Assembly: GCF_027257935.1 (NCBI RefSeq)
Contig: NZ_JANZKW010000001.1
Span: 1,181,967-1,245,966 of the forward strand
From: Chitinimonas sp. BJYL2
GTDB lineage: Bacteria > Pseudomonadota > Gammaproteobacteria > Burkholderiales > Chitinimonadaceae
Direction: 5' to 3'
Length of the DNA stretch: 64,000 bases
Shown: one piece after another, positions 28,516-41,412 of the stretch
How the letters are laid out: each line of letters begins with the position of its first letter
How positions within the stretch are numbered: position 1 is the first letter of the stretch
The notes under the pieces: model-generated
What the model was told of the DNA's origin: nothing
Database searches by the model: none
What the model saw: only the letters and a program-made list of their open reading frames with translations
Position numbers and translations under genes: made by a program

Positions 28516-31044
28516 ATGCTCAAGTATCTCGGCCTCGACAGGCCGTTTTTATTGCTCGCGCGCAAGCTGCTGTTTACCGTGGTGCGCACACAGATGCTGT
28601 CCGAAACCCCGCAGGCGCTGGGGTTGGATCCGGACAAGCCGGTTTGCTACGTGCTGGCGCGGCGTTTTGTGAGCAATATCCTGGTGCTGGAGCGCGAAGT
28701 CATGGCCGCCGGCCTGCGCTCGCCGCTCGATGGCATTGCCGCCAATGGCATCCGCGAATCGCGCGCGTTTTTCTTCAGCCGCCGCAGTGAGCCCTGGTTC
28801 GGCCGCCGCAAAGATGTCGGCTATTCGCCACGGCTGGAACGGCTGACGCAGGCGGTGCGCAACCGACCCGATTTCGATGTGCAGATCGTGCCGGTCACGA
28901 TCCTGTGGGGCCGCACGCCCGATAAGGAAAGCTCGATCTGGAAGGTGATCTTTTCCGAGAGCTGGTCGCCCCGTGGCGGCTTCCGCCAACTGTTCACCAT
29001 CCTGTTGCATGGCCGCCAAACCCTGGTGCGCTTTGGCCAGCCGGTTTCGCTGCGCGAACTGGTCAGCGATGCCGAAGATCAGGAGCGTGCCCTTCGCAAG
29101 GTGGGCCGGGTATTGCGTGTGCACTTTCGCCAGCAACGCGAGATGGCGATTGGTCCCGATCTCTCGCACCGCCGCACCCAGGTCGATGGCCTGATCGAGA
29201 CCGAGGCCGTACGCGGCGCCATTAGCGCACTCGCAGCCGAGAACGGCGGCGGTCCCAACGCGCTGCTCAAGGCCGAGGACAAGGCCCGTCGCTACGCCTG
29301 GGAAATTGCCGCCGACTACAGCTACCCGGTCGTGCGCGTGTTCCACCGCTTCCTGACCTGGCTGTGGACGCGCCTGTACGACGGCGTGGAACTGCACAAT
29401 TTTGATACGGTGACCGGCGTCGCACCCGATCACGAAATCATCTACGTGCCCTGCCACCGCAGCCATATCGACTACCTGCTGCTCAGCTATATCGTGTTCC
29501 AGCAAGGTTTGATGATTCCGCATATCGCGGCGGGCGCTAACCTGAATTTGCCTGTGGTTGGCAGCATCCTGCGCCGTGGCGGTGCCTTCTTCCTGCGCCG
29601 CTCGTTCAAGGGCAACAAGCTCTACGCCGCCGTGTTCAACGAATACCTGCACATGGTGATCGCCAAGGGCTTCCCCATCGAGTACTTCGTCGAAGGCGGC
29701 CGCTCGCGCACTGGCCGCTTGCTGCAGCCGCGCCCCGGCATGCTGGCGATGACGCTGCAGAGTTATCTGCGGGATCGCAATCGACCCATTGTGTTCATCC
29801 CGGTCTATATCGGCTACGAGAAGCTGTTCGAGGGCAAGAGCTATATCGGCGAGCTGATGGGCAAGCCCAAGCAGAAGGAATCGTTGTTCAGCCTGCTGCT
29901 GACGGTGCGCGAGCTCAAGAAGAACTTCGGCAAGGTGCATGTGAACTTTGGCGAGCCCATCAAGCTCACGGATGCGCTGGCACAAACCCATCCTGGTTGG
30001 CGCGATGAACCGCCGCTCGACGAGACGCGCCCCGCCTGGTTTACCCAGTGCGTCAGTGGCGTGGGTGCGCAGATTGCCGATCGCATTAACAATGCCGCCG
30101 TGGTGAACCCGGTGAACCTGCTGAGTCTGGCGCTGCTGGCCACCCCGCGCCATGCGATGGATGAAGACCAGCTCGTCGCCCAGCTAGATGGCTATCGCCG
30201 CCTGCTGGAGGCGGTGCCCTACGATGCGCGAACCCGCCTGACCAGCATGGATGGCCGCGCCATCATCGAGCATTGCGAACGCCTGAGTCTGCTGCAACGC
30301 CATCCACATGCGCTGGGCGATGTGATGCACTTTCCGCAGGAAGAGGCCGTGTTGTGCAGCTATATGCGGAACAATGTGCTCCACTGCGTGGCGATTCCCT
30401 CGCTGATCGCCTGCTTGTTCACCCGCAATGCGCAGCTGAGCCGTGAACAGATCGGCAATCTGGCCAAGACCGTGTACCCCTTCCTGCGTGCCGAGCTGTG
30501 CCTGCGCTGGCAGCCCGAAGCGCTATGCGAGGCGCTGGATCGTTACCTGGCTGCGCTGGTGGAACTGGGCTGGCTCACGCAGAGCAGCGGCCGCGAAGGC
30601 ATCTATCTGGCGCCCAACAATATCAGCGACGAATACATCCAGCTCACGCTGCTGGCACAAGCCGTACGCCCGGCGCTGGTACGTTACTTCATCTCGCTAT
30701 CGATGCTGACCCAGCAGGGTAGCGGCGCGATCAGTGCCGACGAGCTTGAAGCCCTTTGTCACCTGCTGGCGCAGCGGATTTCCTTGTTGCGCGAATTCAG
30801 CGCCCCGGAATTTTTCGACCGCGCAATCTTCCGCACCTTTATCGGCACACTCAAACAGGCCGGCTTTGCCAGCGAGGACGATGCCGGCAAGCTGGTCTTC
30901 AACGGCGCCTTGCGCGCCGCAGCGGCTGAGTCGCGTTATGTGCTGTCGCCGGATGTACGCCAGAGCGTGCTGCATCTGACGCGGCTGGACCGCGGTACGG
31001 TCGAGCAGGCGCTGACGCGATTGGCGGCCAAAGGCAAGGTCTAA
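28516..31044 (+). CDS. plsB: Glycerol-3-phosphate 1-O-acyltransferase PlsB
   Basis: First step of phospholipid synthesis at the inner membrane. The product has 842 residues with the acyltransferase motifs HRSHIDYLLLSY (HX4D), GGAFFLRRSFKGNKLY, EYFVEGGRSRTG and VFIPVYIGYEKL. I took the ATG at 28516 (MLKYLGLDRPF); the frame is open to 28483 but only with a TTG. The gene is alone between two copies of the dispersed repeat. Confidence 0.93.
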   Translation: MLKYLGLDRPFLLLARKLLFTVVRTQMLSETPQALGLDPDKPVCYVLARRFVSNILVLEREVMAAGLRSPLDGIAANGIRESRAFFFSRRSEPWFGRRKDVGYSPRLERLTQAVRNRPDFDVQIVPVTILWGRTPDKESSIWKVIFSESWSPRGGFRQLFTILLHGRQTLVRFGQPVSLRELVSDAEDQERALRKVGRVLRVHFRQQREMAIGPDLSHRRTQVDGLIETEAVRGAISALAAENGGGPNALLKAEDKARRYAWEIAADYSYPVVRVFHRFLTWLWTRLYDGVELHNFDTVTGVAPDHEIIYVPCHRSHIDYLLLSYIVFQQGLMIPHIAAGANLNLPVVGSILRRGGAFFLRRSFKGNKLYAAVFNEYLHMVIAKGFPIEYFVEGGRSRTGRLLQPRPGMLAMTLQSYLRDRNRPIVFIPVYIGYEKLFEGKSYIGELMGKPKQKESLFSLLLTVRELKKNFGKVHVNFGEPIKLTDALAQTHPGWRDEPPLDETRPAWFTQCVSGVGAQIADRINNAAVVNPVNLLSLALLATPRHAMDEDQLVAQLDGYRRLLEAVPYDARTRLTSMDGRAIIEHCERLSLLQRHPHALGDVMHFPQEEAVLCSYMRNNVLHCVAIPSLIACLFTRNAQLSREQIGNLAKTVYPFLRAELCLRWQPEALCEALDRYLAALVELGWLTQSSGREGIYLAPNNISDEYIQLTLLAQAVRPALVRYFISLSMLTQQGSGAISADELEALCHLLAQRISLLREFSAPEFFDRAIFRTFIGTLKQAGFASEDDAGKLVFNGALRAAAAESRYVLSPDVRQSVLHLTRLDRGTVEQALTRLAAKGKV

Positions 31045-31060
31045 GACCGGAGCGCAGGCT

Positions 31061-31152
31061 GTAGGGATGTAGAGTGCATTAAGCGCAGCGCAATGCACCA
31101 AGCATCCGTGGGTGTAACGGTGCAATGTGTCTTTGGGCCTGATTGCACCCTA
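31061..31152. repeat. Dispersed intergenic repeat, copy 2
   Basis: A 92-bp relative of 28318-28404: GTAGGG start, GTGCATTAAGCGCAGCGCAA core, GGTGCAATG inner block and CACCCTAT end. A partial unit (GTAGGGCGCCCTGAGCGTAGCG) follows near 31169-31190, and a 14-bp palindrome (GGCGTCA/TGACGCC) at 31241-31254. No gene is seen in 31045-31269. Confidence 0.7.
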
Positions 31153-31269
31153 TGTCAGAACCTAAGCCGTAGGGCGCCCTGAGCGTAGCGACTCGTGCTG
31201 TACGGAGGAGGGCTGATACCCACGGTGAGATTCAGCCTTCGGCGTCATGACGCCCTGCGCCCGGCCCGA

Positions 31270-32013
31270 TCAGAACTTCTCGTGCGGCCCCAGAAAGCGC
31301 CATTGCCCCATGGGCAGATCCGATAAAGGTACCCGGCCGATGCGGATGCGCTTGAGGCCGATCACCTTGATGCCCACCAGCTCGCACATACGGCGAATCT
31401 GCCGTTTCTTGCCCTCACGCAGCACAAAACGGAGCTGATCCTCGTTCTGCCAGCTGACCTTGGCGGGCCGCAGTACCTTGCCATCCAGACTCAGGCCATG
31501 GTTCAGCAGCTTCAGGCCCTCGTCACTGAGTGTGCCTTCCACACGCACCAGATACTCCTTCTCGATCTTGCTATCGTCGCCAATCAGCGCCTTGGCTACA
31601 CGGCCGTCCTGCGTCAGCACCAGCAGGCCCGTCGAGTCGATATCGAGGCGGCCGGCGGGCGCCAGGCCGTTGAGATGACGGCGGGTGAACTCGATACCCG
31701 AACGGTCACCCACATAGCGGTTTTCGGGACGCACCAACAAGGAGGCGGGCTTGAAGCCTTGCTCGGCCTGGCCGCTGACATAACCGATGGGCTTGTTGAT
31801 CAGGATGGTCACGCGCTGCGTCTGCGCGGCTTCGGCGCGCTTGTCGAGCACGATCTTCTGATGCGGCAACACCCGGCTGCCGAGCACGTCGACGACGATG
31901 CCATCCACCGTTACCCAGCCTTGTTCAATGTATTCATCCGCCTCGCGGCGCGAACACAGGCCAAGTTCGGCCATGCGTTTGGATAGACGGACGGACTCTG
32001 GAACGTCGCTCAT
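31270..32013 (-). CDS. rluF: RluF-like 23S rRNA pseudouridine synthase
   Basis: RsuA/RluB/E/F-family enzyme, 247 residues: N-terminal S4 RNA-binding domain ([31 protein letters not shown] split over residues 6-36), catalytic Asp in [15 protein letters not shown], then [10 protein letters not shown] and [14 protein letters not shown]. The S4 opening and [16 protein letters not shown] fit RluF better than RsuA; the exact target uridine is not certain. The ATG at 32013 fits; the frame runs further upstream to 32055. Confidence 0.85.
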   Translation of the reverse strand: MSDVPESVRLSKRMAELGLCSRREADEYIEQGWVTVDGIVVDVLGSRVLPHQKIVLDKRAEAAQTQRVTILINKPIGYVSGQAEQGFKPASLLVRPENRYVGDRSGIEFTRRHLNGLAPAGRLDIDSTGLLVLTQDGRVAKALIGDDSKIEKEYLVRVEGTLSDEGLKLLNHGLSLDGKVLRPAKVSWQNEDQLRFVLREGKKRQIRRMCELVGIKVIGLKRIRIGRVPLSDLPMGQWRFLGPHEKF

Positions 32014-32133
32014 GGTCAGGATTCCGGTGCAAAACGGCATTCTAACGCCAGCCATCCCGGCTGCCAGATGAAGTTACGCGCGGCGACCCACAGTTAAGCG
32101 TGGGTTCACCCGCAAGCACGGTAAAATCCACCC

Positions 32134-32910
32134 ATGACTGCAAGTGATGATCTGGACTACGCACGCCGCTTTGGTGGCGTGGCGCGACTCTATGGCGATG
32201 CCGCCCTGGCGCGGTTTCAAGCCGCGCGCGTTTGCGTGATCGGCATCGGCGGCGTGGGCAGCTGGGCGGTGGAGGCGCTGGCACGCAGTGCCATCGGCCA
32301 GCTCACTCTGATCGATATGGACCATATCGCGCCGTCCAATGTGAACCGCCAGTTGCATGCGCGCACCGATACGCTGGGCCAGGCCAAGACGGGTGCCATG
32401 CGCGACCGCATCCTCGCCATCAACCCGCGTGCGCAGGTGGCCGAGATTGACGACTTCCTCACCGAAGAAAACCTGCCCACGCTGATTGCGCCTGGGCGCT
32501 TTGATTACGTAGTCGACTGCATGGACCAGATGCGCGTCAAGGTCGCGCTGGTTGCGCACTGCCGCCGCCACAAGGTTCCACTGATCGTCTCCGGCGGTGC
32601 CGGTGGCCGTACCGATGCCACCCGCGTGGCGCTGGCCGACCTGGCGCTGACCAGCGGCGATGCATTGCTGGCCCGCGTGCGCGCCGAATTGCGCAAAAAG
32701 CATGGCTACGCGCGCGAAGGTAAAAAGTTCGGCATCGAAGCCATCTACTCCACCGAGCCCATTGTTCGCCCGCCGCAAAGCTGTGAGGCCGATGCCCCCG
32801 GCGGCGGCCTCAACTGCGCCGGTTATGGGTCGGCCGTGGCCGTGACCGCCAGTTTCGGCATGGCGATGGCGGGGCGTGTACTGAACCAGTTGGCGAAGCA
32901 GTTGGTCTGA
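32134..32910 (+). CDS. tcdA: tRNA threonylcarbamoyladenosine dehydratase
   Basis: E1-like enzyme (CsdL/TcdA) that cyclises t6A37 of tRNAs using ATP, 258 residues. Rossmann nucleotide site VIGIGGVGSWAVEALARS, LIDMDHIAPSNVNRQLHA, and CMDQMRVKVAL are intact; IYSTEP is typical of the family. It is divergent from the RluF-like gene, so two RNA modification genes share this intergenic region. Confidence 0.93.
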   Translation: MTASDDLDYARRFGGVARLYGDAALARFQAARVCVIGIGGVGSWAVEALARSAIGQLTLIDMDHIAPSNVNRQLHARTDTLGQAKTGAMRDRILAINPRAQVAEIDDFLTEENLPTLIAPGRFDYVVDCMDQMRVKVALVAHCRRHKVPLIVSGGAGGRTDATRVALADLALTSGDALLARVRAELRKKHGYAREGKKFGIEAIYSTEPIVRPPQSCEADAPGGGLNCAGYGSAVAVTASFGMAMAGRVLNQLAKQLV

Positions 32911-32961
32911 ACCGATGATGCCGGCATACTATGCACCGCCGATTTAACTGATTGATCGCAC

Positions 32962-33426
32962 ATGCTGTTTCGCCACCTGATCCCCACGTCTTTTGCTGCG
33001 CCTGCCACGGCGCTGATACTGGTGCTGCCTGCCGCGCATGCCGATATCTACAAGCATGTGGATGCAGAGGGCCGGGTCACTTACTCGAATATCCCGATCA
33101 AGGGCGCCAATAAGCTGGACCTGGGGCCTTCCCCCATGTCTGTTCCGGCGCCCCGCCCCCGTTCGGGTACCAGCAGCGGCGCCCCCCGCGCCAGTGCCAC
33201 GCCGACACCCGGCTACTTCCCGCGTGTCGATAGCGCCACCCAGCGCCAGCGCGATATGACCAAGCTGCAAATCCTCCAGGACGAAATGAACGGCGAGCAG
33301 CGCCTGCTCGATGCCGCACGGCAGAAGTACGCCGCCAATCCGTCCGATCCCCGCCAGCGCGAGAACGTGCTCATGCACGAAAAGAACATCGAAGCGCTGC
33401 GCAAGGAAATGTCCCGCGTTCAATAA
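32962..33426 (+). CDS. Exported DUF4124 protein
   Basis: A 154-residue protein with a signal peptide (cleavage after AAHA, about residue 27) and the DUF4124 module DIYKHVDAEGRVTYSNIPI. A Pro/Ser/Ala-rich linker and a charged C-terminal helix follow. Periplasmic; function unknown. It precedes ntrBC but the sigma-54 promoter lies between them. A second DUF4124 gene is at 53462. Confidence 0.8.
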   Translation: MLFRHLIPTSFAAPATALILVLPAAHADIYKHVDAEGRVTYSNIPIKGANKLDLGPSPMSVPAPRPRSGTSSGAPRASATPTPGYFPRVDSATQRQRDMTKLQILQDEMNGEQRLLDAARQKYAANPSDPRQRENVLMHEKNIEALRKEMSRVQ

Positions 33427-33455
33427 ACGTGCATGCTCAGCACGCGCCCGGTTAA

Positions 33456-33472
33456 TGCACTAAGATGGTGCA
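33456..33472. promoter_or_regulatory. NtrC binding site
   Basis: TGCACTAAGATGGTGCA matches the NtrC enhancer pattern GCAC-N7-GTGC, about 95 bp upstream of the -24 element of ntrB. Confidence 0.8.
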
Positions 33473-33565
33473 TCAACGGCGTGCCGCACTGCGCCGAAAC
33501 GGCGCGAACCCGTCCTGGCATTTTCAAGTCTTTGTTATTGCTGGGTAAAAATCGCGAACTTTTGC

Positions 33566-33581
33566 TGGCCTGCTCCTTGCT
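33566..33581 (+). promoter_or_regulatory. Sigma-54 promoter of ntrBC
   Basis: TGGCCTGCTCCTTGCT has GG and GC with ten bases between, the -24/-12 form. Transcription would start near 33592, just before ntrB. Confidence 0.8.
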
Positions 33582-33614
33582 AAGGCCTGTCCTGATCCTG
33601 ATTTTTACCTTGAT

Positions 33615-34676
33615 ATGTCACCTGCCAGTTTTACCGGACTCGATCTGCTGGAAACCGCCGTCATCGTGCTCGATGCGGCGCGTGTTGTCCGCCATCTGAA
33701 TCCTGCCGCCGAGAACCTGTTCGAGCTGCCCGCGCGGGATGCGGTGGGTCGGCCGCTGTCGGCCTGCTTTGCCGAGCCCGGCGAGATCAATGCCGCGCTC
33801 GATGCCGCTGAGCGCCAGAACGCCAGCGTGACCGAGCATGATGTGGCGCTGGCCGTGCGCCTGGGCAGCATCATCCACGTGGGTTTCACGGTTCGCGAGG
33901 TGGAAGCGGCGGCGCTCACGGTGCTGGAATTCCGCCGTACCGATCAGCAGCGCCGCATTGCCAACGAAGAGCGGCTGGCCAAGCAGCAGCAGGCCAATCG
34001 CCAGCTGATCAGCAATCTGGCACACGAGATCAAGAACCCGCTCGGTGGTATCCGCGGCGCGGCGCAGCTATTGCGCAAGGAGCTCGACGACCCGGCGCTG
34101 TGCGAATACACGCAAGTGATCACCAGCGAGGCCGATCGCCTGCAAAGCCTGCTCGACCGCCTGCTGACGCCGCATCGCCTGCCGCAGCTCGGAGAGCTGA
34201 ACATCCACGAAGTCCTTGAGCGCGTGCGCAGCGTGGTGCTGGCCGAGTTCCCCAATATGGCCGTGCGCCGCGATTACGACACCAGTGCGCCCGACCTGTA
34301 CGGCGACAAGGAACAGCTGATCCAGACCGTGCTCAATATCGCCCGCAATGCCGCGCAAGCCATGCATGGCGTGGGCCAACTGGTGTTCAAGACGCGCGTG
34401 GCGCGCCAGGTCACGCTCAATCGTCAGCGCTTTCCGCTGGGGCTGACGCTGGACATCATCGACAACGGCCCCGGCGTGCCCGAGCACATCCGCGAAACGA
34501 TTTTCTACCCGCTGGTCTCGGCCCGCCCCGGCGGCACCGGCATCGGCCTGCATCTGGCCCACACCTTTGTCCAGCAGCATGGCGGCACCATCGAGTTCGC
34601 AAGCGAACCGGGCCGCACCTGCTTCACCCTGACCTTGCCACTGAACGGCTACTCGCCGGTCAATGGCGGCAAATAG
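33615..34676 (+). CDS. ntrB: Nitrogen sensor kinase NtrB
   Basis: Soluble histidine kinase/phosphatase that, with PII, sets NtrC phosphorylation by nitrogen status. The 353-residue protein has an N-terminal PAS domain (residues about 5-115), the H box in LISNLAHEIKNPLGGIRGAAQLL, and ATP-binding boxes NIARNAAQAM, DNGPGVPEHI and GGTGIGLHLA. No membrane helix. Preceded by a sigma-54 element and an NtrC site, indicating autoregulation; ntrC follows after 16 bp. Confidence 0.95.
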   Translation: MSPASFTGLDLLETAVIVLDAARVVRHLNPAAENLFELPARDAVGRPLSACFAEPGEINAALDAAERQNASVTEHDVALAVRLGSIIHVGFTVREVEAAALTVLEFRRTDQQRRIANEERLAKQQQANRQLISNLAHEIKNPLGGIRGAAQLLRKELDDPALCEYTQVITSEADRLQSLLDRLLTPHRLPQLGELNIHEVLERVRSVVLAEFPNMAVRRDYDTSAPDLYGDKEQLIQTVLNIARNAAQAMHGVGQLVFKTRVARQVTLNRQRFPLGLTLDIIDNGPGVPEHIRETIFYPLVSARPGGTGIGLHLAHTFVQQHGGTIEFASEPGRTCFTLTLPLNGYSPVNGGK

Positions 34677-34692
34677 AACAGATCGCCTGCCC

Positions 34693-36093
34693 ATGAAACC
34701 CGTCTGGATCATTGACGACGACCGCTCCATCCGCTGGGTGTTCGAAAAAGCCCTGGGACGCGAAGGCATCGCTTTCCGCAGCTTTGCCTCGGTAGCCGAA
34801 ACGCTCGATGCCCTGCAGCGCGAAACACCGGCCGTGGTGGTCAGCGATATCCGCATGCCCGGCGAATCGGGCCTGGACCTGCTTGCCCAGATCAAGGAAC
34901 GCCATCCGCGTTTGCCCGTGATCATCATGACCGCGCACTCCGATCTGGATTCGGCGGTGGCCGCATTCCAGGGTGGTGCGTTCGAGTACTTGCCCAAGCC
35001 GTTCGATGTGGACCACGCAGTCGAGCTGATCCGCCGTGCGCTCGACGAGAGCCTCAAGCAGGATGTCGAGGACGAGGTGCCCGAAGACGCCCCGGCGATC
35101 TTGGGTCAGGCACCGGCCATGCAGGAGGTGTTCCGCGCGATTGGCCGGCTGAGCCAGAGCGCTGCCACCGTCCTGATCACCGGCGAATCCGGCTCGGGCA
35201 AGGAGCTGGTGGCGCGTGCCTTGCATCGCCATAGCCCGCGGGCAGGTCGCCAGTTCGTGGCCATCAACACGGCCGCCATCCCCAAGGATCTGCTGGAGAG
35301 CGAGCTGTTCGGCCACGAACGCGGCGCGTTTACCGGCGCCCAGGCGCAGCGTACCGGTCGCTTCGAGCAGGCCGAGGGCGGCACGCTGTTTCTGGATGAA
35401 ATCGGCGATATGCCGCCCGAGCTGCAAACCCGCCTGCTGCGCGTGCTCTCGGATGGCTTCTTCTACCGAGTGGGCGGCCATGCGCCGATCAAGGCCAATG
35501 TGCGCGTGATTGCGGCCACCCATCAGGCGCTGGAAGAACGCGTCAAGAACGGTCTATTCCGCGAAGACTTGTTCCACCGCCTCAATGTAATCCGCCTGCG
35601 TCTGCCCTCATTGCAGGAGCGACGCGAGGATATCCCGCTGCTGGCACGCCACTTCCTCGCCAAATCGGCGCGTGATCTGGGCGTAGAGGCCAAGCGGCTG
35701 ACGGACGATGCCATGCGCGTGCTCACCGGCTTTGCCTTCCCCGGCAATGTGCGCCAGCTCGAAAACCTGTGCCACTGGATCACCGTGATGGCACCGGGCC
35801 AAGCCGTCGGCCCGGCCGATCTGCCGCCCGAACTCAAGCAGGAAGGCAGCAGCAGTGTCAGTGGCGATTGGGTGGAGCAGCTCGCGCAGGAAGCCGACCG
35901 CCGCCTGCGCCAGGGCGAGCGCGGCTTTATCGAGGCGCTGACCCACCAGTTTGAACGCACGCTGATCCTGCGTGCATTGGCGGCCACCGGCGGCAAGCGG
36001 ATCGAGGCTGCCGAGCGGCTAGGTCTGGGCCGCAACACGCTGACACGCAAGATCCAGGAGCTGGATCTGGAGCGGGAAATTGGCGGCGAATAG
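34693..36093 (+). CDS. ntrC: Nitrogen response regulator NtrC
   Basis: Sigma-54-dependent activator, 466 residues: receiver domain with the acidic run DDDRS and phospho-acceptor in VVSDIRMPGESG; AAA+ domain with Walker A GESGSGKE and the sigma-54 contact loop GAFTGA; C-terminal Fis-type HTH (KRIEAAERLGLGRNTLTRKIQEL). It should bind the NtrC sites before ntrB and glnA in this window. The ATG at 34693 was chosen as it begins the receiver domain (MKPVWIIDDD). Confidence 0.96.
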   Translation: MKPVWIIDDDRSIRWVFEKALGREGIAFRSFASVAETLDALQRETPAVVVSDIRMPGESGLDLLAQIKERHPRLPVIIMTAHSDLDSAVAAFQGGAFEYLPKPFDVDHAVELIRRALDESLKQDVEDEVPEDAPAILGQAPAMQEVFRAIGRLSQSAATVLITGESGSGKELVARALHRHSPRAGRQFVAINTAAIPKDLLESELFGHERGAFTGAQAQRTGRFEQAEGGTLFLDEIGDMPPELQTRLLRVLSDGFFYRVGGHAPIKANVRVIAATHQALEERVKNGLFREDLFHRLNVIRLRLPSLQERREDIPLLARHFLAKSARDLGVEAKRLTDDAMRVLTGFAFPGNVRQLENLCHWITVMAPGQAVGPADLPPELKQEGSSSVSGDWVEQLAQEADRRLRQGERGFIEALTHQFERTLILRALAATGGKRIEAAERLGLGRNTLTRKIQELDLEREIGGE

Positions 36094-36182
36094 ATCGTAG
36101 TTATTGGTGGCAGGTAAAGCGGCAGGGCCGTATTGCCCGGTGGCGGCGTATCGTAAAAGCCCGTTCCGTTAGACGAGTGCTC

Positions 36183-37082
36183 ATGCTGCCACCCGCACAA
36201 CTTCGCTGGCATACCCTTGCCCACGCCGAGCCCGGCTCCCGTCTGATCATCACCGGTGCTGTGCATGGCATCGAAACCTGCGGCACCCGTGCAATCCAGC
36301 GGTTGCTGGCCGAGCTGGATCGCGGCGAGCTGGCCTTGTGCCGTGGCCAGCTCACTCTAGTGCCGGTTTGCAATCCGCTCGCCTATGCGCAGGGACGGCG
36401 GGAGGGCGAGGGCGACCTTAATCGCAAGATCGCCGTGCGTGATGCGCCCGCCAGCTTTGAAGAGCGCCTCGCCAACCAGCTTGCGCCGCTGCTGCTGGCG
36501 CACGATGTGCTGCTGGACCTGCACTCCTTCCAGAGCCCCGGCCAGCCCTTTGTGGTGCTGGGGCCCGATACCCCGTTTGTCCGCGCTGCGGATGAGGTGG
36601 CACTCGCCAGATATCTGGGCGTGAGCCGATTCGTGGAAGGCAGCCTCATCCGCACCGAGCGCGTAGTGCCGCCGCCCGGTGGTGCCAGCATGGCCAACTG
36701 GATGCGGGCGCATGGCAAATATGGCCTGACGCTCGAGTGCGGCCAGCATGCCGACCCGGCCGCGCCCGAGGTGGCGTATCGCGCCATCCGCCACACGCTC
36801 GCCTATCTGGGTCTGGTGGACGAGCCCGAGCCGGCTGCTGCCGAGGCGCCGCTCTCGGTACGCTTTCGTCAGACCATACTGCGGCGTAGCGAGGCAGACC
36901 AATTCAGCCGCGCCTGGCAGAGTTTCGATGCCGTGCAGGCCGGTGAGCTGATCGGCACCTTTGGCGATGGCAGCGTCTTGCGTGCGGAAGCCGATGGCTA
37001 TCTGGTATTCCCCGATCCGCTGTGCAAGGTGGGTGCCGAATGGGTCTATCTGGCGGATGCTGGGACACGCTTCACCGATTGA
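36183..37082 (+). CDS. AstE/AspA-family zinc hydrolase
   Basis: Succinylglutamate desuccinylase/aspartoacylase family protein, 299 residues. Zinc ligands appear as H and E in GAVHGIETCGTRA and H in LLDLHSFQSPG; the catalytic Glu may be in LTLECGQH. The C-terminal beta domain (LRAEADGYLVFPDP) is typical of this M14-like group. No arginine succinyltransferase genes are near, so it may act on another N-acyl amino acid. Its place directly after ntrBC hints at nitrogen scavenging (inference). Confidence 0.8.
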   Translation: MLPPAQLRWHTLAHAEPGSRLIITGAVHGIETCGTRAIQRLLAELDRGELALCRGQLTLVPVCNPLAYAQGRREGEGDLNRKIAVRDAPASFEERLANQLAPLLLAHDVLLDLHSFQSPGQPFVVLGPDTPFVRAADEVALARYLGVSRFVEGSLIRTERVVPPPGGASMANWMRAHGKYGLTLECGQHADPAAPEVAYRAIRHTLAYLGLVDEPEPAAAEAPLSVRFRQTILRRSEADQFSRAWQSFDAVQAGELIGTFGDGSVLRAEADGYLVFPDPLCKVGAEWVYLADAGTRFTD

Positions 37083-37193
37083 GCAGGCTGGCTGCATGAG
37101 GGGAATTCATGTGCTTAGGCCGAATGGTCTCAAGGCGCACACCTGCTGCGTGCTAAAATTCCGCCGTTTCCCTCGCAATATCAGCCACTTGCC

Positions 37194-40898
<3,705 letters not shown>

Positions 40899-40905
40899 GT
40901 GCAGG

Positions 40906-40935
40906 AAAAAGGGGCGCTGGATGCGCCCCTTTTTT
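40906..40935. terminator. Bidirectional terminator after metH
   Basis: GGGGCGC and GCGCCCC arms flanked by A5 and T6, between metH and the convergent small exported protein gene. Confidence 0.9.
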
Positions 40936-40942
40936 CATCGCC

Positions 40943-41305
40943 TTATTTCAGGGAAACGTACTCTTCCTTGATGGCTTCCACCCCGGTGTGGGGTGAGGGC
41001 AGCATCAGGCGGATTTCCTTGAAGACGCTGCCATCAATCTCGAAACGGTAGCCATCAATCAATTCAGCCTTGTCGCCATGGCGGCTGACGATACGGTAGT
41101 TGCCACGCGGCAGGATGGCGGGCACACGCCAGGCAAAGGTGCCTGGGCTGATGCCGGGACCATCGTGGAAAAGTGGATGGGTCTGTTTTTCCCAGCCTTC
41201 CAGCAAGGTGGGCTGCTGGTTGGCGTCGGCTGCGTGAGCGGAGATAGCCGCGATACCCAGCAGGCTGGCGTACAGCAGTGCACGAATGGGTGGGTTTGCG
41301 ATCAT
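40943..41305 (-). CDS. Small exported protein, unknown
   Basis: A 120-residue protein with a signal peptide (ALLYASLLGIAAISAHAADA). The mature part contains PRGNYRIVSRHGDKAELIDGYRFEI; no family recognised. The ATG at 41305 is preceded by a strong GGGAGG site; the frame extends to 41353 but without such a site. Periplasmic location is predicted. Confidence 0.7.
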   Translation of the reverse strand: MIANPPIRALLYASLLGIAAISAHAADANQQPTLLEGWEKQTHPLFHDGPGISPGTFAWRVPAILPRGNYRIVSRHGDKAELIDGYRFEIDGSVFKEIRLMLPSPHTGVEAIKEEYVSLK

Positions 41306-41412
41306 GAGATGCCTCCCTGTCTGATGAGGTTGCAAATGGCCGGACATGCCCACAGGCTGTGCCGGCGCTTACCCTTCTGATACGGCCACGCGTAAAAAGT
41401 GCCCGAGTCGTG

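Noticed and set aside
28318..31152. CRISPR array
   Set aside because: Two copies far apart with a gene between, no regular spacers.
37083..37193. Cobalamin riboswitch before metH
   Set aside because: The gap is only 111 bp and lacks a readable B12 box and the extended aptamer helices.
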